Source of the DNA: Homarus americanus
Lineage: Eukaryota > Arthropoda > Malacostraca > Decapoda > Nephropidae
Direction: 5' to 3'
NCBI RefSeq assembly: GCF_018991925.1
Contig: NW_024748870.1
Location: 5,713,693 to 5,777,692, forward strand
Length of the DNA stretch: 64,000 nucleotides
Part shown: positions 1 through 13,445 of the stretch, in pieces
Numbering within the stretch: the first letter of the stretch is position 1
How the letters are laid out: each line of letters opens with the position of its first letter
The notes under the pieces: generated by a model
Told to the model about the DNA's origin: nothing
The model's database searches: none
Seen by the model: the letters and a program-made list of their open reading frames with translations, nothing else
Translations under genes and position numbers: made by a program

Positions 1-164
1 AAATACGACATTATAACCTTTTAATATTAAATAGCTGTCTCTAAGAAGATCCTGTTTGAATCTTTCTCGTTCCTGTAACACTCTTTGTTACCCACTAAGG
101 ACTGCCTGTTAATTCCTAGTTTTCTTCTTCAAGTTCCTGAGGTTAATCTTGTGTAGTAAAATAA

Positions 165-625
165 ATGTTCACTTTTTTGTGATTATTAATGCTTACAAGT
201 TCCTTCCTTGTTAAAATCATTACCCCCTGTATTAAAAAACTATTCCTCCATGATGTTTATTATTTATAAGTTTGTTTATCTGTGGTGATCACTGTTTGCA
301 ACTTTCATCATCTATAGTTATCAGATTTGACAATGATGCTCTTCCTTTATGGTAATTATGATCTTTAAGGTCACCATTGTTTACAAGTTCCTTCTCTATC
401 AATTTATTTTTACAAGTTCATTTTTTATGATATTCATTGTTTACATATTCCCTTTTCTTTGGTACTCATTGTTTACAACGTCTTCTATAATGATGCTCAT
501 TTTACAAGTGTTTTTTTTTTCCAATTCGGTCATCAGTTTGCAAATTCCTTCCTTCACAGTCATCATTATTTCCCAATCCATCTTTCGTGTTATTAGTCTT
601 CAAATATTCCTGATTGATTTCATAA
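165..625. repeat. Decayed minisatellite, unit about 40-46 bp
   Basis: Phrases resembling TTTACAAGTTCCTTC followed by a GATCATTG or GTACTCATTG-like phrase recur every 35-50 bases (near 193, 387, 411, 442, 470 and 535). Copies are so diverged that unit boundaries are unclear, which suggests an old tandem array. A 94-codon frame inside it (349-633) is the repeat read through, not a gene. Confidence 0.6.
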
Positions 626-1083
626 TGTATTAATGCACTTTAACATATTGTCTTTAAGTGCCTCTGTACTATAATTACAGTATACATCTGTTATTGACCA
701 ATTAGCGAGTCACACCTTAAGTCTGCACTATAACATTGTGTATATTGGGACCAATAATATTAGCGTTACTGAAGTCTTCTCGTTATGGTAACAGGGAGCG
801 AGTTCTCTTCTTTTCAACGACTGACAAGTATAGTAGAGACATTGGCAGTGTTAGCTGAAATGGATGACTTATGACAAGAACAACTGTTAAATAAAAAAAG
901 ACATAATATTAAGTATATTTAATGCAAATACATGAAAAACATCCACGTTTATTTAACATATAATAATGACTCACATCTATTTATCTATTGAGACTCACTA
1001 TAGTGTTCTCACGATGAGTGTCTTGCCTCTCCTCTAATGGGTTTCACTTATTAGAAGAACATTGCAACTCTGGAGCTTTGGAC

Positions 1084-1086
<3 letters not shown>
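626..1086. other. AT-rich unique sequence, nothing recognised
   Basis: No open frame of note, no repeat structure and no RNA-like fold was seen. Short AT-rich phrases only. Confidence 0.6.

Positions 1087-1161
<75 letters not shown>
1087..1161 (+). repeat. (AC)n microsatellite, about 37 units
   Basis: Uninterrupted AC dinucleotide tract of about 75 bases. The short Thr-His frame on this strand and the Cys-Val frame on the other are translations of the tract. Confidence 0.98.
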
Positions 1162-1162
<1 letters not shown>

Positions 1163-1370
1163 CCCAGTCCCAACCATTGTAAAATTATCAATAACATGTA
1201 ATAAATCAGTGTATTCACTCCCAGTAAACACTGCTCCTACACTGTCACTATGTTGAAATGAACTGTAGTTTGAGCTGATCCCCATCTAAGTTATTATATG
1301 TCTTATTTGTGTCACTTATGTCACTTGTATATTATTTGTAATTCGTAACCCATTCCCCAAATATGTAACT

Positions 1371-1448
1371 GTATATTTTCAGCCTTCTGGCTGCCAAGCT
1401 CTTTCAATAAACCGTTAATTATTATTATTATTATTTATTATTATTATA
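1371..1448 (+). mobile_element. Retroelement 3' end with (ATT)n tail, copy 1
   Basis: The segment reads TATATTTTCAGCCTTC, then GGCTGCC, then TTTCAATAAACCGTTAATT, and runs into an ATT trinucleotide tract at about 1418-1448. The same series of phrases occurs inverted at 44498-44596, also ending in an AAT tract. Two copies joined to a short-unit tail are typical of the 3' end of a non-LTR retroelement or SINE. AATAAA lies just before the tail. Upstream sequence is not visibly shared, so both copies look 5'-truncated. The family name is not known to me. Confidence 0.6.
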
Positions 1449-2054
1449 TTGTAAACCAAAGATAACAACTATCCTGAGACATATTGTGATATGCTTTAAC
1501 ACATCACAATCACAGACATCCAAGATAGTCGATGAATGAAATATACCTTTCGATAGAATTTCAGAAGTTTTGTATTTTTAAGAACCACTAAAGTTCTAAC
1601 TGAACATAACTACGTGAATTTTAAGGGTTCAATTTTTTCGTTCCAAACTTCTCAGGAATAAGAAGAAAAAAATATCTTGTTACTCCGTTACTGCGTTTGA
1701 AAAACAAATGCACTCCCCTAAGACAGCGTTCCTAGACATGAGACGTAACCCTGATCGTTATCACCACATTTATGATAACTTCATCATACATAGACTACTG
1801 TAGCTTTACTTAATACGTGAATCTGTGCTTATAAACTACTATATAAATATTCTGAGCGATACGTTAGGTGTGTTCACTCAAGGAAGGATAGGGGACTCGC
1901 TGTTTCCTGCAAAGAAAATAAAAACATTGTTGCACATTTAGATGTTTGTTCATGTTGCTTGTGATTGTTAAACGCCTTAGAAGCTTTTAGCGTATTGTTT
2001 CTGTTTACATCGCCCGTAGCTACACCTGGAGGTTGGTTCTTGATTAACCTGCTC
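1449..2054. other. AT-rich unique sequence, nothing recognised
   Basis: No gene, fold or repeat could be supported here. A 60-codon reverse frame at 1874-2056 has no recognisable motif. Confidence 0.55.
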
Positions 2055-2345
2055 AATGTTAATGTTTATATTCTTGTATGGCTGTTAATATACCTGGTGG
2101 CTGTTAGATACCTGTGGCTGTTAAATACCTGTTAATATTACTAATGGTTGTACTACTGCTTATCTGAATGACTGTTAACACCTGGGTGGTTGTTGATATT
2201 CTCGATGGCTGTTAATGTCTATCTACATAACCTGTATGGCTGTTAATATCAAGTCCTATCTCCTGAATCGCTGTGGGTGTTAATATCTAGTCCTATCTGC
2301 TAGGTGTATGTTAATATACCTGGTTATATCTGCAGACAGTGTAGT
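2055..2345. repeat. Decayed minisatellite, unit about 25-35 bp
   Basis: Variants of GGCTGTTAATATACCTG recur about ten times: near 2080, 2100, 2118, 2170, 2210, 2240, 2275 and 2310. Spacing is variable and substitutions are many. An old tandem array. Confidence 0.6.
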
Positions 2346-2643
2346 TTTTATCACAGGTGGAGTTATGTCAAGTTATGTTATTATTTATTATTGCCTGGCT
2401 ATAGTTAATACCCACTATAAGACTCTAAAACCTTACTGGGAGCTACTTATATAATTATATATACATTATTGCTTTGTTATATATATATTAGTATAAGGCT
2501 AGTATTCAGGCTATATTTATTTTCGGATCTCCTGAGTGGCTCTCGGCGTCAACAAACTCGCCTTATGACGCTATTAAGACTGCATGGTTCATAAGGCAAA
2601 TATTTCTTCCATAAAAGTTCACCTGCGTCAACACTCGCCTTGG

Positions 2644-2849
2644 TATGAACACCCACCATAAAAAGTCCTCTCAGTCCTCCGTCCCATCCATGAACCCCGA
2701 AACACATGAACCTGTGAATCCGAGACATCACACGTTGTTGGGCCCATAGATGGTTCATTGTGTGGTGTTTCGGATTCACAGGTTCATGAGTCTCAGGGTT
2801 CATGGATGGGACGGAGGACTGAGAGGACTTTTTATGGTGGGTGTACATA
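2644..2849. repeat. Long inverted repeat (hairpin): 90-bp arms, 26-bp loop
   Basis: The left arm (2644-2733) and the reverse complement of the right arm (2760-2849) agree at about 84 of 90 positions with no gaps. Differences are scattered single bases. The spacer is 2734-2759. A transcript from either strand would fold into a roughly 90-bp stem. No clear terminal motif or target-site duplication flanks it, so it could be a foldback/MITE-type element or a local inverted duplication. A 23-base phrase beginning GCGTCAAC occurs imperfectly twice upstream (2546 and 2625). Frames of 117 and 64 codons crossing it are mirror images and not genes. Confidence 0.9.
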
Positions 2850-4766
2850 TACCTACATGCAAAATGAATATGTTTGTTAGACTTTACGATATCCATACGC
2901 ATAAATTTACAATTCCTGCAGATAGAGGCAACTTAAGGGCTTGATACCGGAACAAACATTTAGTTATTTAGTGCATGAATTAAATTTATTTTCAAAAATT
3001 TTGATTGAGAGTAATTGTAAGAAAATTTTTGTCGGTTACGATAAAATTATTTTATGTGTATCAAATAATTATCATTAATTTGGTAGCTAGATGTCAAAGT
3101 CAAAATGTTAAATTATATATATTTCACTATCTACTGAATTCAATTTATGCAGTTCCCTTTGTCAATGTGTTTATTTAGGATTCATGTCTTCTGGGTATTT
3201 GAGAATATTAATTTATCATCTACTATGACTAATTACAAAACACCTGAAGGCAAAATTCCCTATGTTACATACTGATTATAATGTTCACGCAGCAGCAATT
3301 TACGTAACGCATGAAAAAAAAAATAGACGAGAAATAATAATGATAATAGATTCTGTCAACTTCTTCAATTGTGGCGGCGGTGTAGTTTACCACCCAGGTT
3401 CTCAAAGGTTCTTACGATGATTATTCCTAAGTTAAAGTTCAAAATTACGTCTAAACATAATATCAGAATAACACTGAGACTCTGCCTTAACTAGAGATGT
3501 TCATTCTTTACCATATGAGGCAGCATTAAGGTAGACGATATTAAGTAAGCTTCTCTACCTACATTTTATACACTAATTTGTTCTTTGTTTAACCAGATCG
3601 ATGCATTCTTACACCTTCACTTACGAAACTCTGAAAATATGGACCCATTTATGTTTATTTTAAAGACTTTTTAAGTGTTTTGACTATTTTTTTTACTGAC
3701 AAATATAGACCACGAAAAATAAATATATTGTTTAAGATATTTAATATAAGTAGCTCTTTCCTCTTATACCTAAAATAACCAACACAAGAATTAAATTTTC
3801 GAAAGTTATGATCTGATATCTCTCACGTTATATTGACAACCTCAGTTTTAGGGTAAACATTGTTGTTTTCACCTTCTACAGATCTGTCATCAGTCTGGTG
3901 TTCCTCCCATTCTCTCTGGATATGGACTGTGGAATTTAGAGGACATTATTTATGTCACAATAGCTGTTCTCTACGATACCTATTTATAAACTACATTTCA
4001 AAATTCTAAATACAGTACTTGACAATTTGAAAACAGAAAGAGTGCACACTATTACGCTTCTTGGCATGATTTGCATAATGCATCACATTAAAAACGCTTA
4101 AGTCATATATCAACACACTCATACAAACTCTTTATTACGAGCTCTAGTGTGACTGTCATGGCTGATTCACCTGTCACTCCTGACCTCCCTCCTATCGAGG
4201 CCAACTAAGTAGAATCCTGATAGCCTGAGAAATATTAAGAGTAATAGGCAAATCGTGTTTTCTTCCTAGATTTTATTACAAAATCCCCATTTTCAAGTTT
4301 GTTTAATAAATATGAAATTACAATGCAGATGAATAACAACAATCTTCGACTTTGTACATTAAGTCTGATTCATTGTAGCTAGAGTAAATACGCAGGTGTA
4401 GTGTCCCTTCTACACTGATCACCAAGACTCTATTCTACAACACACTAAACTCTCGTGAGTGAATGATGCTGAAGAATATTATAAGTCGTTTATAGATAAC
4501 TGTAAGATGCTTTCATGTCATCGTCAGCATTTTTCTTTTCTTTTCTTTTTTTTTTTGGTCGAGTACCTAAGGTCTAGACACCATTAAGAATTTTAAAACC
4601 TGTTTTCACCGGCTGTTTAAACCCATTTCAGACAATATCGTGAAACTACAATTGCATGCCAGGGGGTGTCCGAGGAACCGGTTCTTGTTTACTGAACACT
4701 GGGATGTTGACACCTATTCATCCATAACTTGATCCAGTTTTTCACATGGTTTACAAGGCATTACAG

Positions 4767-4769
<3 letters not shown>
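2850..4769. other. AT-rich unique sequence, nothing recognised
   Basis: About 1.9 kb without long open frames, tandem repeats or recognisable element ends. It contains only short T- and A-runs, such as a T-rich stretch near 4540. Confidence 0.55.

Positions 4770-4813
<44 letters not shown>
4770..4813 (+). repeat. (AC)n microsatellite, 22 units
   Basis: Pure dinucleotide tract. Confidence 0.98.
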
Positions 4814-4816
<3 letters not shown>

Positions 4817-5107
4817 CCTCGGGGAAACCGTCTCTGTAGGATAAATAACAGCACCAACGCACGGATAAATAACAAGATATATACTCGGAAACATTTCAAC
4901 AATATCACTCGTCATCATCAGAACTAAATCATAAAATAACATACAACATTGGGTACATTAAGTGCCTTACGGAAAAAATTAGCACTGAATATTAAAACAT
5001 CGAATTATTAATTGATAAAATTTACCAGCTTTAAAAATACAGAGGAAAACCGCAAAGAGTAACAGAAGCTTAGAACTTAATACCAAAGATGAATACACAA
5101 AGATAAG

Positions 5108-5114
<7 letters not shown>

Positions 5115-5187
<73 letters not shown>

Positions 5188-5195
5188 TGTGTGTG

Positions 5196-5249
<54 letters not shown>

Positions 5250-5268
5250 CGTGTGTGTGTGTGTGTGC
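5115..5268 (+). repeat. Interrupted (GT)n microsatellite, about 154 bp
   Basis: GT repeats with interruptions by ACGT, a short TATATA and single AT or GC units near 5185-5203 and 5243-5252. Reading frames of 60-107 codons on both strands (Cys-Val or Thr-His repeats) are translations of the tract. Confidence 0.97.
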
Positions 5269-5659
5269 AAAGAAGACAATCATGAAGTGTCAATATATCC
5301 AAAAGAATAGTGTTATACCATCTTGTAGCTCTTGACGTCTTAAAACATTGACAAAAACATGACGAGTGTTTCTAAGATGCATGAACATATCTCCCCGTCT
5401 TTCGTCAATGATATTCAAATGTAAGTTCAGTGGCTTCGAAGTCAACATGTCACTAATATTTCTGGCCACATACACACACTCCCAAACAGTATCTTGCTGC
5501 CTCTGAGCCCCCCTAAAAAGATCCACCAAAACAGCTTTTTCTTACTTTACAGTCATCTTAATTTCTTGGTAAATTGTCATATAATAAAGAGATTTAGAAA
5601 AGCTCTTATAAACTTACCTGGTTCAGTTAGATAAATATTGTTATAATTTATGACTTCTG

Positions 5660-5985
5660 CTTCATCTATAAACTCCTACACTACCTTGACCTATGACCCC
5701 CACACTACTTGACCTATAACCTCCCACACTATTTTACCTATGACCTTCCACACTACTTGACCTATTACCCCCTACACTACTTGACCTATGACCCCTACAC
5801 TACTTGACCTATGACCCCTACACTACTTGACCTATAACCCCTACACTACTTGACCTATGACCCCTACACTACTTGACCTATGACCCCTACACTACTTGAC
5901 CTATGACCCCTACACTACTTGACCTATGACCCCTACACTACTTGACCTATGACCCCCCACACTACTTGATCTATGACCCGCTACT
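5660..5985. repeat. 23-bp minisatellite with a DR1 nuclear-receptor motif per unit
   Basis: Thirteen tandem units of the form CTACACTACTTGACCTATGACCC. Units at 5772-5955 are almost perfect 23-mers; the outer ones vary. On the minus strand each intact unit contains GGGTCATAGGTCA, which is two AGGTCA-like half-sites in direct orientation separated by one base (DR1). Eight units keep the exact 13-mer (first at 5687-5699). Five carry one or two substitutions. DR1 is the known site class for RXR/USP- and HNF4-type receptors. Binding here is inferred from motif only. Confidence 0.95.
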
Positions 5986-7362
<1,377 letters not shown>

Positions 7363-7514
7363 TTTTTTTTATACATTTATTTACCCAATCACTTTTAAAT
7401 CAATATTATTCATTTATTTAAATATTTATTATTTTTCATATTATATGTTTATTGTTAGTAGTATCTTCTAAGGCAGGGTAAGATGAGGGATTTAATTTGT
7501 AAGCTCTTTCTTAC

Positions 7515-7517
<3 letters not shown>

Positions 7518-7592
<75 letters not shown>
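7518..7592. repeat. (AT)n microsatellite, about 75 bp
   Basis: A second pure AT tract only 155 bp from the previous one. The intervening sequence is unique. Confidence 0.97.
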
Positions 7593-7596
<4 letters not shown>

Positions 7597-8330
7597 TCAA
7601 AGCTTTAAAATACAGTGATAACGCTACAGACTCAAATTTACTGTATCTTAGGGTGTGGATTCAACAATAACTAATACAATTTTAAACCTTGGAAAATGAA
7701 AACGTTTCACTCTATTGAGAAACCTAAAATACCTTATTTTAATGAGTGTGGTAAAGATAGTCAATAATAGTTGACATTACTTCCAGGTGGAGGTGTTGCG
7801 GTGAGCCAGACAGCGCCAACACCTGTCACCTGCTACAGTGATCAAGACGGTTGAGTGACGCTCCTCACACCGCCACAGGGCTCAATCTAACCCTTCAACC
7901 TAGTTTTCCTTTTTACTGTCCTTTCGTCAAAATAATTACCACATATAGAAAGGAAACCATGACCAAAGTTCTTGACATTACGATCTGTGTAATACGACGA
8001 TGGGTGACCTTCCCTTTTAAAGCTCCGGCCACGACCTTGAGCACTGCACAAGAACAGAGACCCGAAGACTTAATTCTAAAATCAAACGTTTGTGATAATG
8101 ATTTTGTCTCATTCAAGAAGAGCATAGACTTTCATATTTCTAATCCAAAAACAGATATAAGTAATCGGCTTAATAACTGATGATAAAGGCTGGAATTCCA
8201 CGTAAATCTCTGCCCACGACTTCTTTCACAATACATCACCCTGTAATTCTCAGATGTTATTTCACGACTGAATAGCGATACGTTAGGCCAAGGATATGTT
8301 TGGTTGGGTATAAATACGTTAATTGTGGTC
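7593..8330. other. Unique sequence with an unassigned 110-codon frame
   Basis: A forward frame at 7851-8180 starts only at a TTG and has no recognisable motif. A 70-codon frame overlaps it on the other strand. I treat it as chance. Nothing else is seen. Confidence 0.4.
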
Positions 8331-8559
8331 TTGTTTTAGTCAGCTTGCGTTAGGTATACATTTAGTTAGGTTATATGGGAGGGTTAAATTAGGGTAAGCT
8401 AGATTACGCTAAGGATATCTCTAATTAGATTAGGGTTAGTTAGGTCAGATTAAGTTAGTTAAAATTAAATTAGGTAAGTTTAAGTTAGATTAGTTTACTT
8501 TTGATTAAGCTGTTAGGTTATTCTACATTATATTAAGTTATAAGTGATTTTAGATTACG
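8331..8559 (+). repeat. Degenerate telomere-like (TTAGG-derived) flank
   Basis: TTAGG, TTAGT, TTACG, TTAAG and TTAGA variants recur throughout, growing more regular toward 8559, where a perfect array begins. This is consistent with decay of a longer interstitial telomeric array. Confidence 0.6.
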
Positions 8560-8601
8560 TTAGGTTAGGTTAGGTTAGGTTAGGTTAGGTTAGGTTAGGT
8601 T
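8560..8601 (+). repeat. Interstitial telomeric repeat, 8 perfect TTAGG units
   Basis: Eight consecutive TTAGG units. TTAGG is the telomeric repeat known for most arthropods. Sharp right edge at the sequence TTTCGGACC. Confidence 0.95.
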
Positions 8602-10299
8602 TCGGACCAGGAAAGTTGTGAGTCTCAACTTCGTCGGGTATAATGTTGATTCTTCCATCTCCTCAGTCCTTCTAATGTTTGCCAGCTACTGAAATTGTCC
8701 CTGATATCTCATCCACCATTCCATACCCCTAATATAACCCCCACATATTGTTCATCCTATCAGTTTCTTCCGAATAGTTACCTTTAATTGACACAGAATT
8801 CCTGAATAAATAGTCCCTCCATTTTAGTCACGTTATTATTATTTCCAAATGTTTCGATTATTTGTTTATGTTTCGGAAGAGGTTTATATCTGTTCTCATA
8901 ATAAATATTTTACCAGTTATCTTCCGTGTATTAGCTCTTTCTCTGTGAACCTGTCCTATACTGTAACTCTTCAACGTATCTTATTCCCTTCAAATACTTT
9001 TTCGCTCACATTCTCCTCCGTATCTTATTATTATTGCGGTTCTCACCTCAGATCAATCAAGTTGTCGAGTGATATTCCTGACAAATCTTTCACTCCCCTT
9101 AGAGACGTCTTCCTTTCTGCCTGTCTCAAGAACTTATATCTATGTCTTATATCTAAAACAATAACAGTCCCCTCCCTATCCAGCTTGTGGTATACGTTTT
9201 TTCTAGGTAGGAGAGTATTGCATGTTCCTTAATTGTTTCAGTATTTCTCTATCTTAAGACCCTATCGTATAAATTTAATCCAAGCATCCAGTTTCCTCCG
9301 TGTGTGGTTCTGTAACTTTACACTCAATTTCTTTCAGCGTTATTAACTTACTACACTCCTCTTTATATACACTCAAGAAACCTTTAACCTTCTTCAATAT
9401 TTCAGACATGCTTAAATGAACACCTTTTTGGAGTGGTAACATAAAAGTCTCCACTCACTCCTACCTCACAATATCTTCCTCACTTTATCATTCCTCCTTC
9501 TCTTCCCCTCAACCAGCGTCTTCTCAATTACCAGATTTCTCAGTATAATGACAGCTGCCCATCAATGTCCCCCATAGGCTGCACCAACGTCACAGTAGTC
9601 TCATATTAGTCACTCTCAGCGCCAGTAATGGAATGCACTAACACAGGTGACTGACATAAGGGGTATTTCAGAAACCTTTACTATAATCTGTAGATACATG
9701 TCACCAAAGCTAACCAGATTGACTCTAACTATCCTAGCTGAGATTATCTTTGTTTTTCTGTAAATGATAGATTTTTCATTGCAAAAGTCACACAAACTTC
9801 ATGATTTACCGAACGAATAAATTCACACGTCAGTTTAGAATTGGTTGTTTTCGTTCAGTTAATTTCTGTGTGGCAGCCAGAACGAGATTATTGGTATAAA
9901 CAACTACCAGAAGCACTAACGACAGTAACTACCATGGACCTTGTGCTCGTCTGTCTTACACAACACTACCCCTGGCACTAGCGTCTCCTGCAGTCTCTTC
10001 TCTGGTATGCATCGCCTTGCTAACATTCTCACCAACACCCTCACTATTGCCATCCCACAAATATGACAAAAATATCTACTTACACGAACACACTTTATAA
10101 CACCTCCATCTTGAACTTTGGTCTAAATTGCACGGTGTAATTTCCTACATCTTTAGCTCAAATTAGCAAGTGTGCTTGTCGTGGTCTAATTTGAGGTCGG
10201 CGAACCAGATGTACCTACACCCATTGGGCGCCATCTGGGTGGCCTTCCAGCATGAGATGAGGGTTAATATGACGAACACTTGGAGACAGAAGATTGGTT
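8602..10299. other. Unique sequence, nothing recognised
   Basis: The 8650-9560 part is T/C-rich and contains a 127-codon forward frame (8849-9232) without recognisable motifs. Its composition explains the lack of stops. The remainder shows no supported feature. Confidence 0.5.
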
Positions 10300-11610
10300 G
10301 ACTGTGGCCAATCGTAAAAATAAATTTGATGTGGCCACAATTAGGTAAGTCTGGAGTGGCTGAACATGGAGGTTAGATTGGATGTGACCTCACGTTAGGG
10401 CAAGTTTAGTGTGGCCAAACATGTAGCCACACAATACTTTAGGGTTAGAGTGGTTAAACATACAGGTTGTGGCCACCTGGAGATACGCTCAAAAATAAAG
10501 GCAAAGTGAATAAAAAGACAAAGGATGAAGACGTATAGTACTGTAAAGCTCTAAGAGTTTGAGGCTTCAGCTTGGTGTAAGCCAGGTGTGGCTGCACCTG
10601 GGTGTGGCTATATCTGGCTGTAAGCTGGGTTTGTTTATTGCTGGTTGTAGTTAAAATTAGCTGTAAGCTGAGTGTGGTTTTACCTAGATAAAAGCTGATT
10701 GTAGTTGTATGTGGGTGTGACTATACATAAGCTGGTTGTGACTATACCTGGCTCTAAGCTTGGTGTAGTACATGAGTGTAAGCTGGGTGTGATTATACCT
10801 GTGTTTGGCTATACTTGACTGTAGGGTGAGCGCTACCATAGCTAAGTAAAGACTGGGTGTATGTTGAGTGTGGTTGTATAAAAGTGTAAGGTGTGTGTGT
10901 GTGGTTATATCTGAAAGAATATTGGGGGAGAGCTTTACGCTTAGCTGTAACATAAAGGTGTGTAGGTTGAGTGCGACTTGAAGTGCGTTCGGGATAAGTG
11001 TGACTATATCGGGATGTAGGATGGGTGTAGCTATTTCCCGGGCGTAGGTTGAGTGTGACTATTTAATGTGTATAAGCTGGTCATGGTTGAAACTGGGTCT
11101 CGGTTGGGTGTAGGTATACCAAAGCTGGCTATCTTAGGGGTTTAGGCTATCTTAGTATTGGCAGAGTGTGGCTATATCTTGCTGAAAGACTAGTGTGGCT
11201 ATGCTTGGTTGTAGACTGTATCTGGTTATACCTGTGTGTAGGCTGGGTGTAGATAGAGTGTGATTGTATGTGGGTGTTAGCTTTGAGTGGTTGGTTGTGG
11301 ATATATTTTAGTATTGGCTGGGTGTATCTTGGTGTAGTTATACCTGGGTGTGCCTATACTGGGTGTAGGGATATACCTGGATGTGGGCTAAATATTAGTA
11401 GACTTAAATGTTGATTGGGTGTGGCTATACCTAGGTGTCATTATACATGTTATATTTTGGGTGTTGTTATACATGGTTGTAGGTCGGGTGTGGTTTACGA
11501 GGTTGCAGATTGTAGGTGTAAACTGGATGTAGGTTTACGTGGATGCAGGCCGGGTGTGGTTATAGGTGGGTGTTGGCTGGGTGTGGCCACTGCTGTGGGT
11601 TAAGCTGTGA
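10300..11610 (+). repeat. Decayed minisatellite, GGGTGTGGCTATACCTG-like units
   Basis: The left part (10300-10490) carries phrases like GTGGCCAAACATG and GGTTAG. From about 10560 variants of AAGCTGGGTGTGGCTATACC recur every 25-45 bases for a kilobase. Units are strongly diverged and G/T-rich on the plus strand. Open frames of 62 and 89 codons here are repeat translations. Confidence 0.7.
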
Positions 11611-12496
11611 GTCAACAATGGGGAATAGCCTGTGTACCTTCAGTCAACAAAGCTGTTTGTTTTGATGAAGTTGGCAGCCGAGTAAATAATACCTGCATGG
11701 AAAAACATATATATGGCTTGCTCAGTAAATAATGTGATCTATCAGTAATTCTTCACTACAGAAATAACATTTATACATTATATTTTGTTTTAAGAGTTAC
11801 ATAAACAAATCTCGGAATCTGTTTTCTTCAATATCATGCAATTTATTTTAGAAATATCTCGGAAAAAAATATATTTATCTCTCCGTGATATATATCTTGT
11901 TCGGTTCTCAATGAACGACTTATATTAGTGAACGTGAAATGGCGCCTAGTCGGAAAGGTCAAACTGAGATTTTCTAAGAAATACTGATAATTAAAAACAA
12001 TACTTCAACTGAAAATTTCATACAGTTCTGCCGCAGGAAAGAGAAGAATTAAATTTTCCTCCGTCAGCGAGTAACACTGATAAAGTCAATAAAGAGCTGC
12101 TGGTCCTTCTGAATTTTGTGAAGTTTACTTAAATTTAGTTATTATTTGGTCTATAAAGGCAGGTTTTAACAAGTTATCATTGAGGAATATTTCAAAACGT
12201 ATTACACTTTGTTTTAACATTATTATTCTCTGTAGGTTCTGAGGTTACACAGCTCAGAGAGGCAAGCTATACGACGCTACCACTGTATAATACTACGAAT
12301 GGTTGAGTCATTTACACCTGGCGTTATCTGAAGGTACGACGAAGTTAACTTAGACTATATTATAGAATACCGTACCGCTGAAATTTTTTAATAAAATAAT
12401 CTGCAGTTACTCGGGATTAGCAAACAACTTTTAATCACACGTTGTAATACAGTAGCTCCCTCGCTCGCCGCACTCAGGTGTATTATTTCACTTATA

Positions 12497-12498
<2 letters not shown>
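11611..12498. other. AT-rich unique sequence, nothing recognised
   Basis: No supported gene, repeat or RNA fold. Confidence 0.55.

Positions 12499-12541
<43 letters not shown>
12499..12541 (+). repeat. (GT)n microsatellite, about 21 units
   Basis: Pure tract. Confidence 0.98.
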
Positions 12542-12542
<1 letters not shown>

Positions 12543-13445
12543 CATCAATATTTTATAATTTCAAAAGATGAAGATATTCATATTTAGTGTTTTTCAAAAT
12601 CATGTCAACCACAGTGAAAATTTGTAAGATCGTAATGAAATTTTAATTACATAAAAAATGGACATTGACTTTTGGAAGAAACTAAACGCAGTCGACAGCA
12701 ACAGACAATAAAATACTCAAAACAAAGATATTATAAGGAACTTGTAATTTACCATAAGTCAATCTTTATAAATTTTTCACAAAGTAATCACTGTTGGCCA
12801 CTCTAACACAGGATTAGAGAAAGTCTGCTGGAAATCTACAACTGTGATAGCAAATAAATATTCTTAATACATAAAAACATTAAGATTTTGGATAAATACT
12901 TGCACTTAGGCACTTAGTTTCTCAGCCCGGAGGGACGCCTACACGAAAAACAAAAAACGAATCGGAATCTGAATTTTTTCACCTTTTCCCGTTACATCGA
13001 TGAATCAAACAAATATCAGTTAAATATTAATGGACGAAAGATTTATTTTGCGTAATTTTTTTATGCTTTACTACGTGACACATTTAGTGTTTTGTTTATC
13101 ATTGTATTAAAAAAAGAATGACAAACAACAAGTAATCATATAAATAAAAATAGTAACAACTTAAAGACTACGAATATAGCATTGCAGTTGTTGAGCGAAA
13201 ATTGCAGTAATAAACAAATTTTAGATGTTGCTACATTTTATTTTCGTTTCTTTTTTTCAGTTTCCGAGAACATGTTTAAGGGGAGTCAACTTGCCTTTCC
13301 TGGTTAGTTTAGTCATTGTTTCTGAGCTTTGTTGGAGACCTGTTTCAAAACATAAAAATTACTGCACACATATATATATATACAAGGATTTTAACCAAAT
13401 CTTAGACTTTCTGAAATAATTTTAGTCATGGATATATTTTGAGTA
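12542..13445. other. AT-rich unique sequence, nothing recognised
   Basis: No supported feature. A 64-codon forward frame at 13225-13419 has no motif. Confidence 0.5.

Noticed and set aside
8849..9232. 127-codon frame in T/C-rich DNA
   Set aside because: No motif, no splice or promoter context, and composition alone explains the lack of stops.
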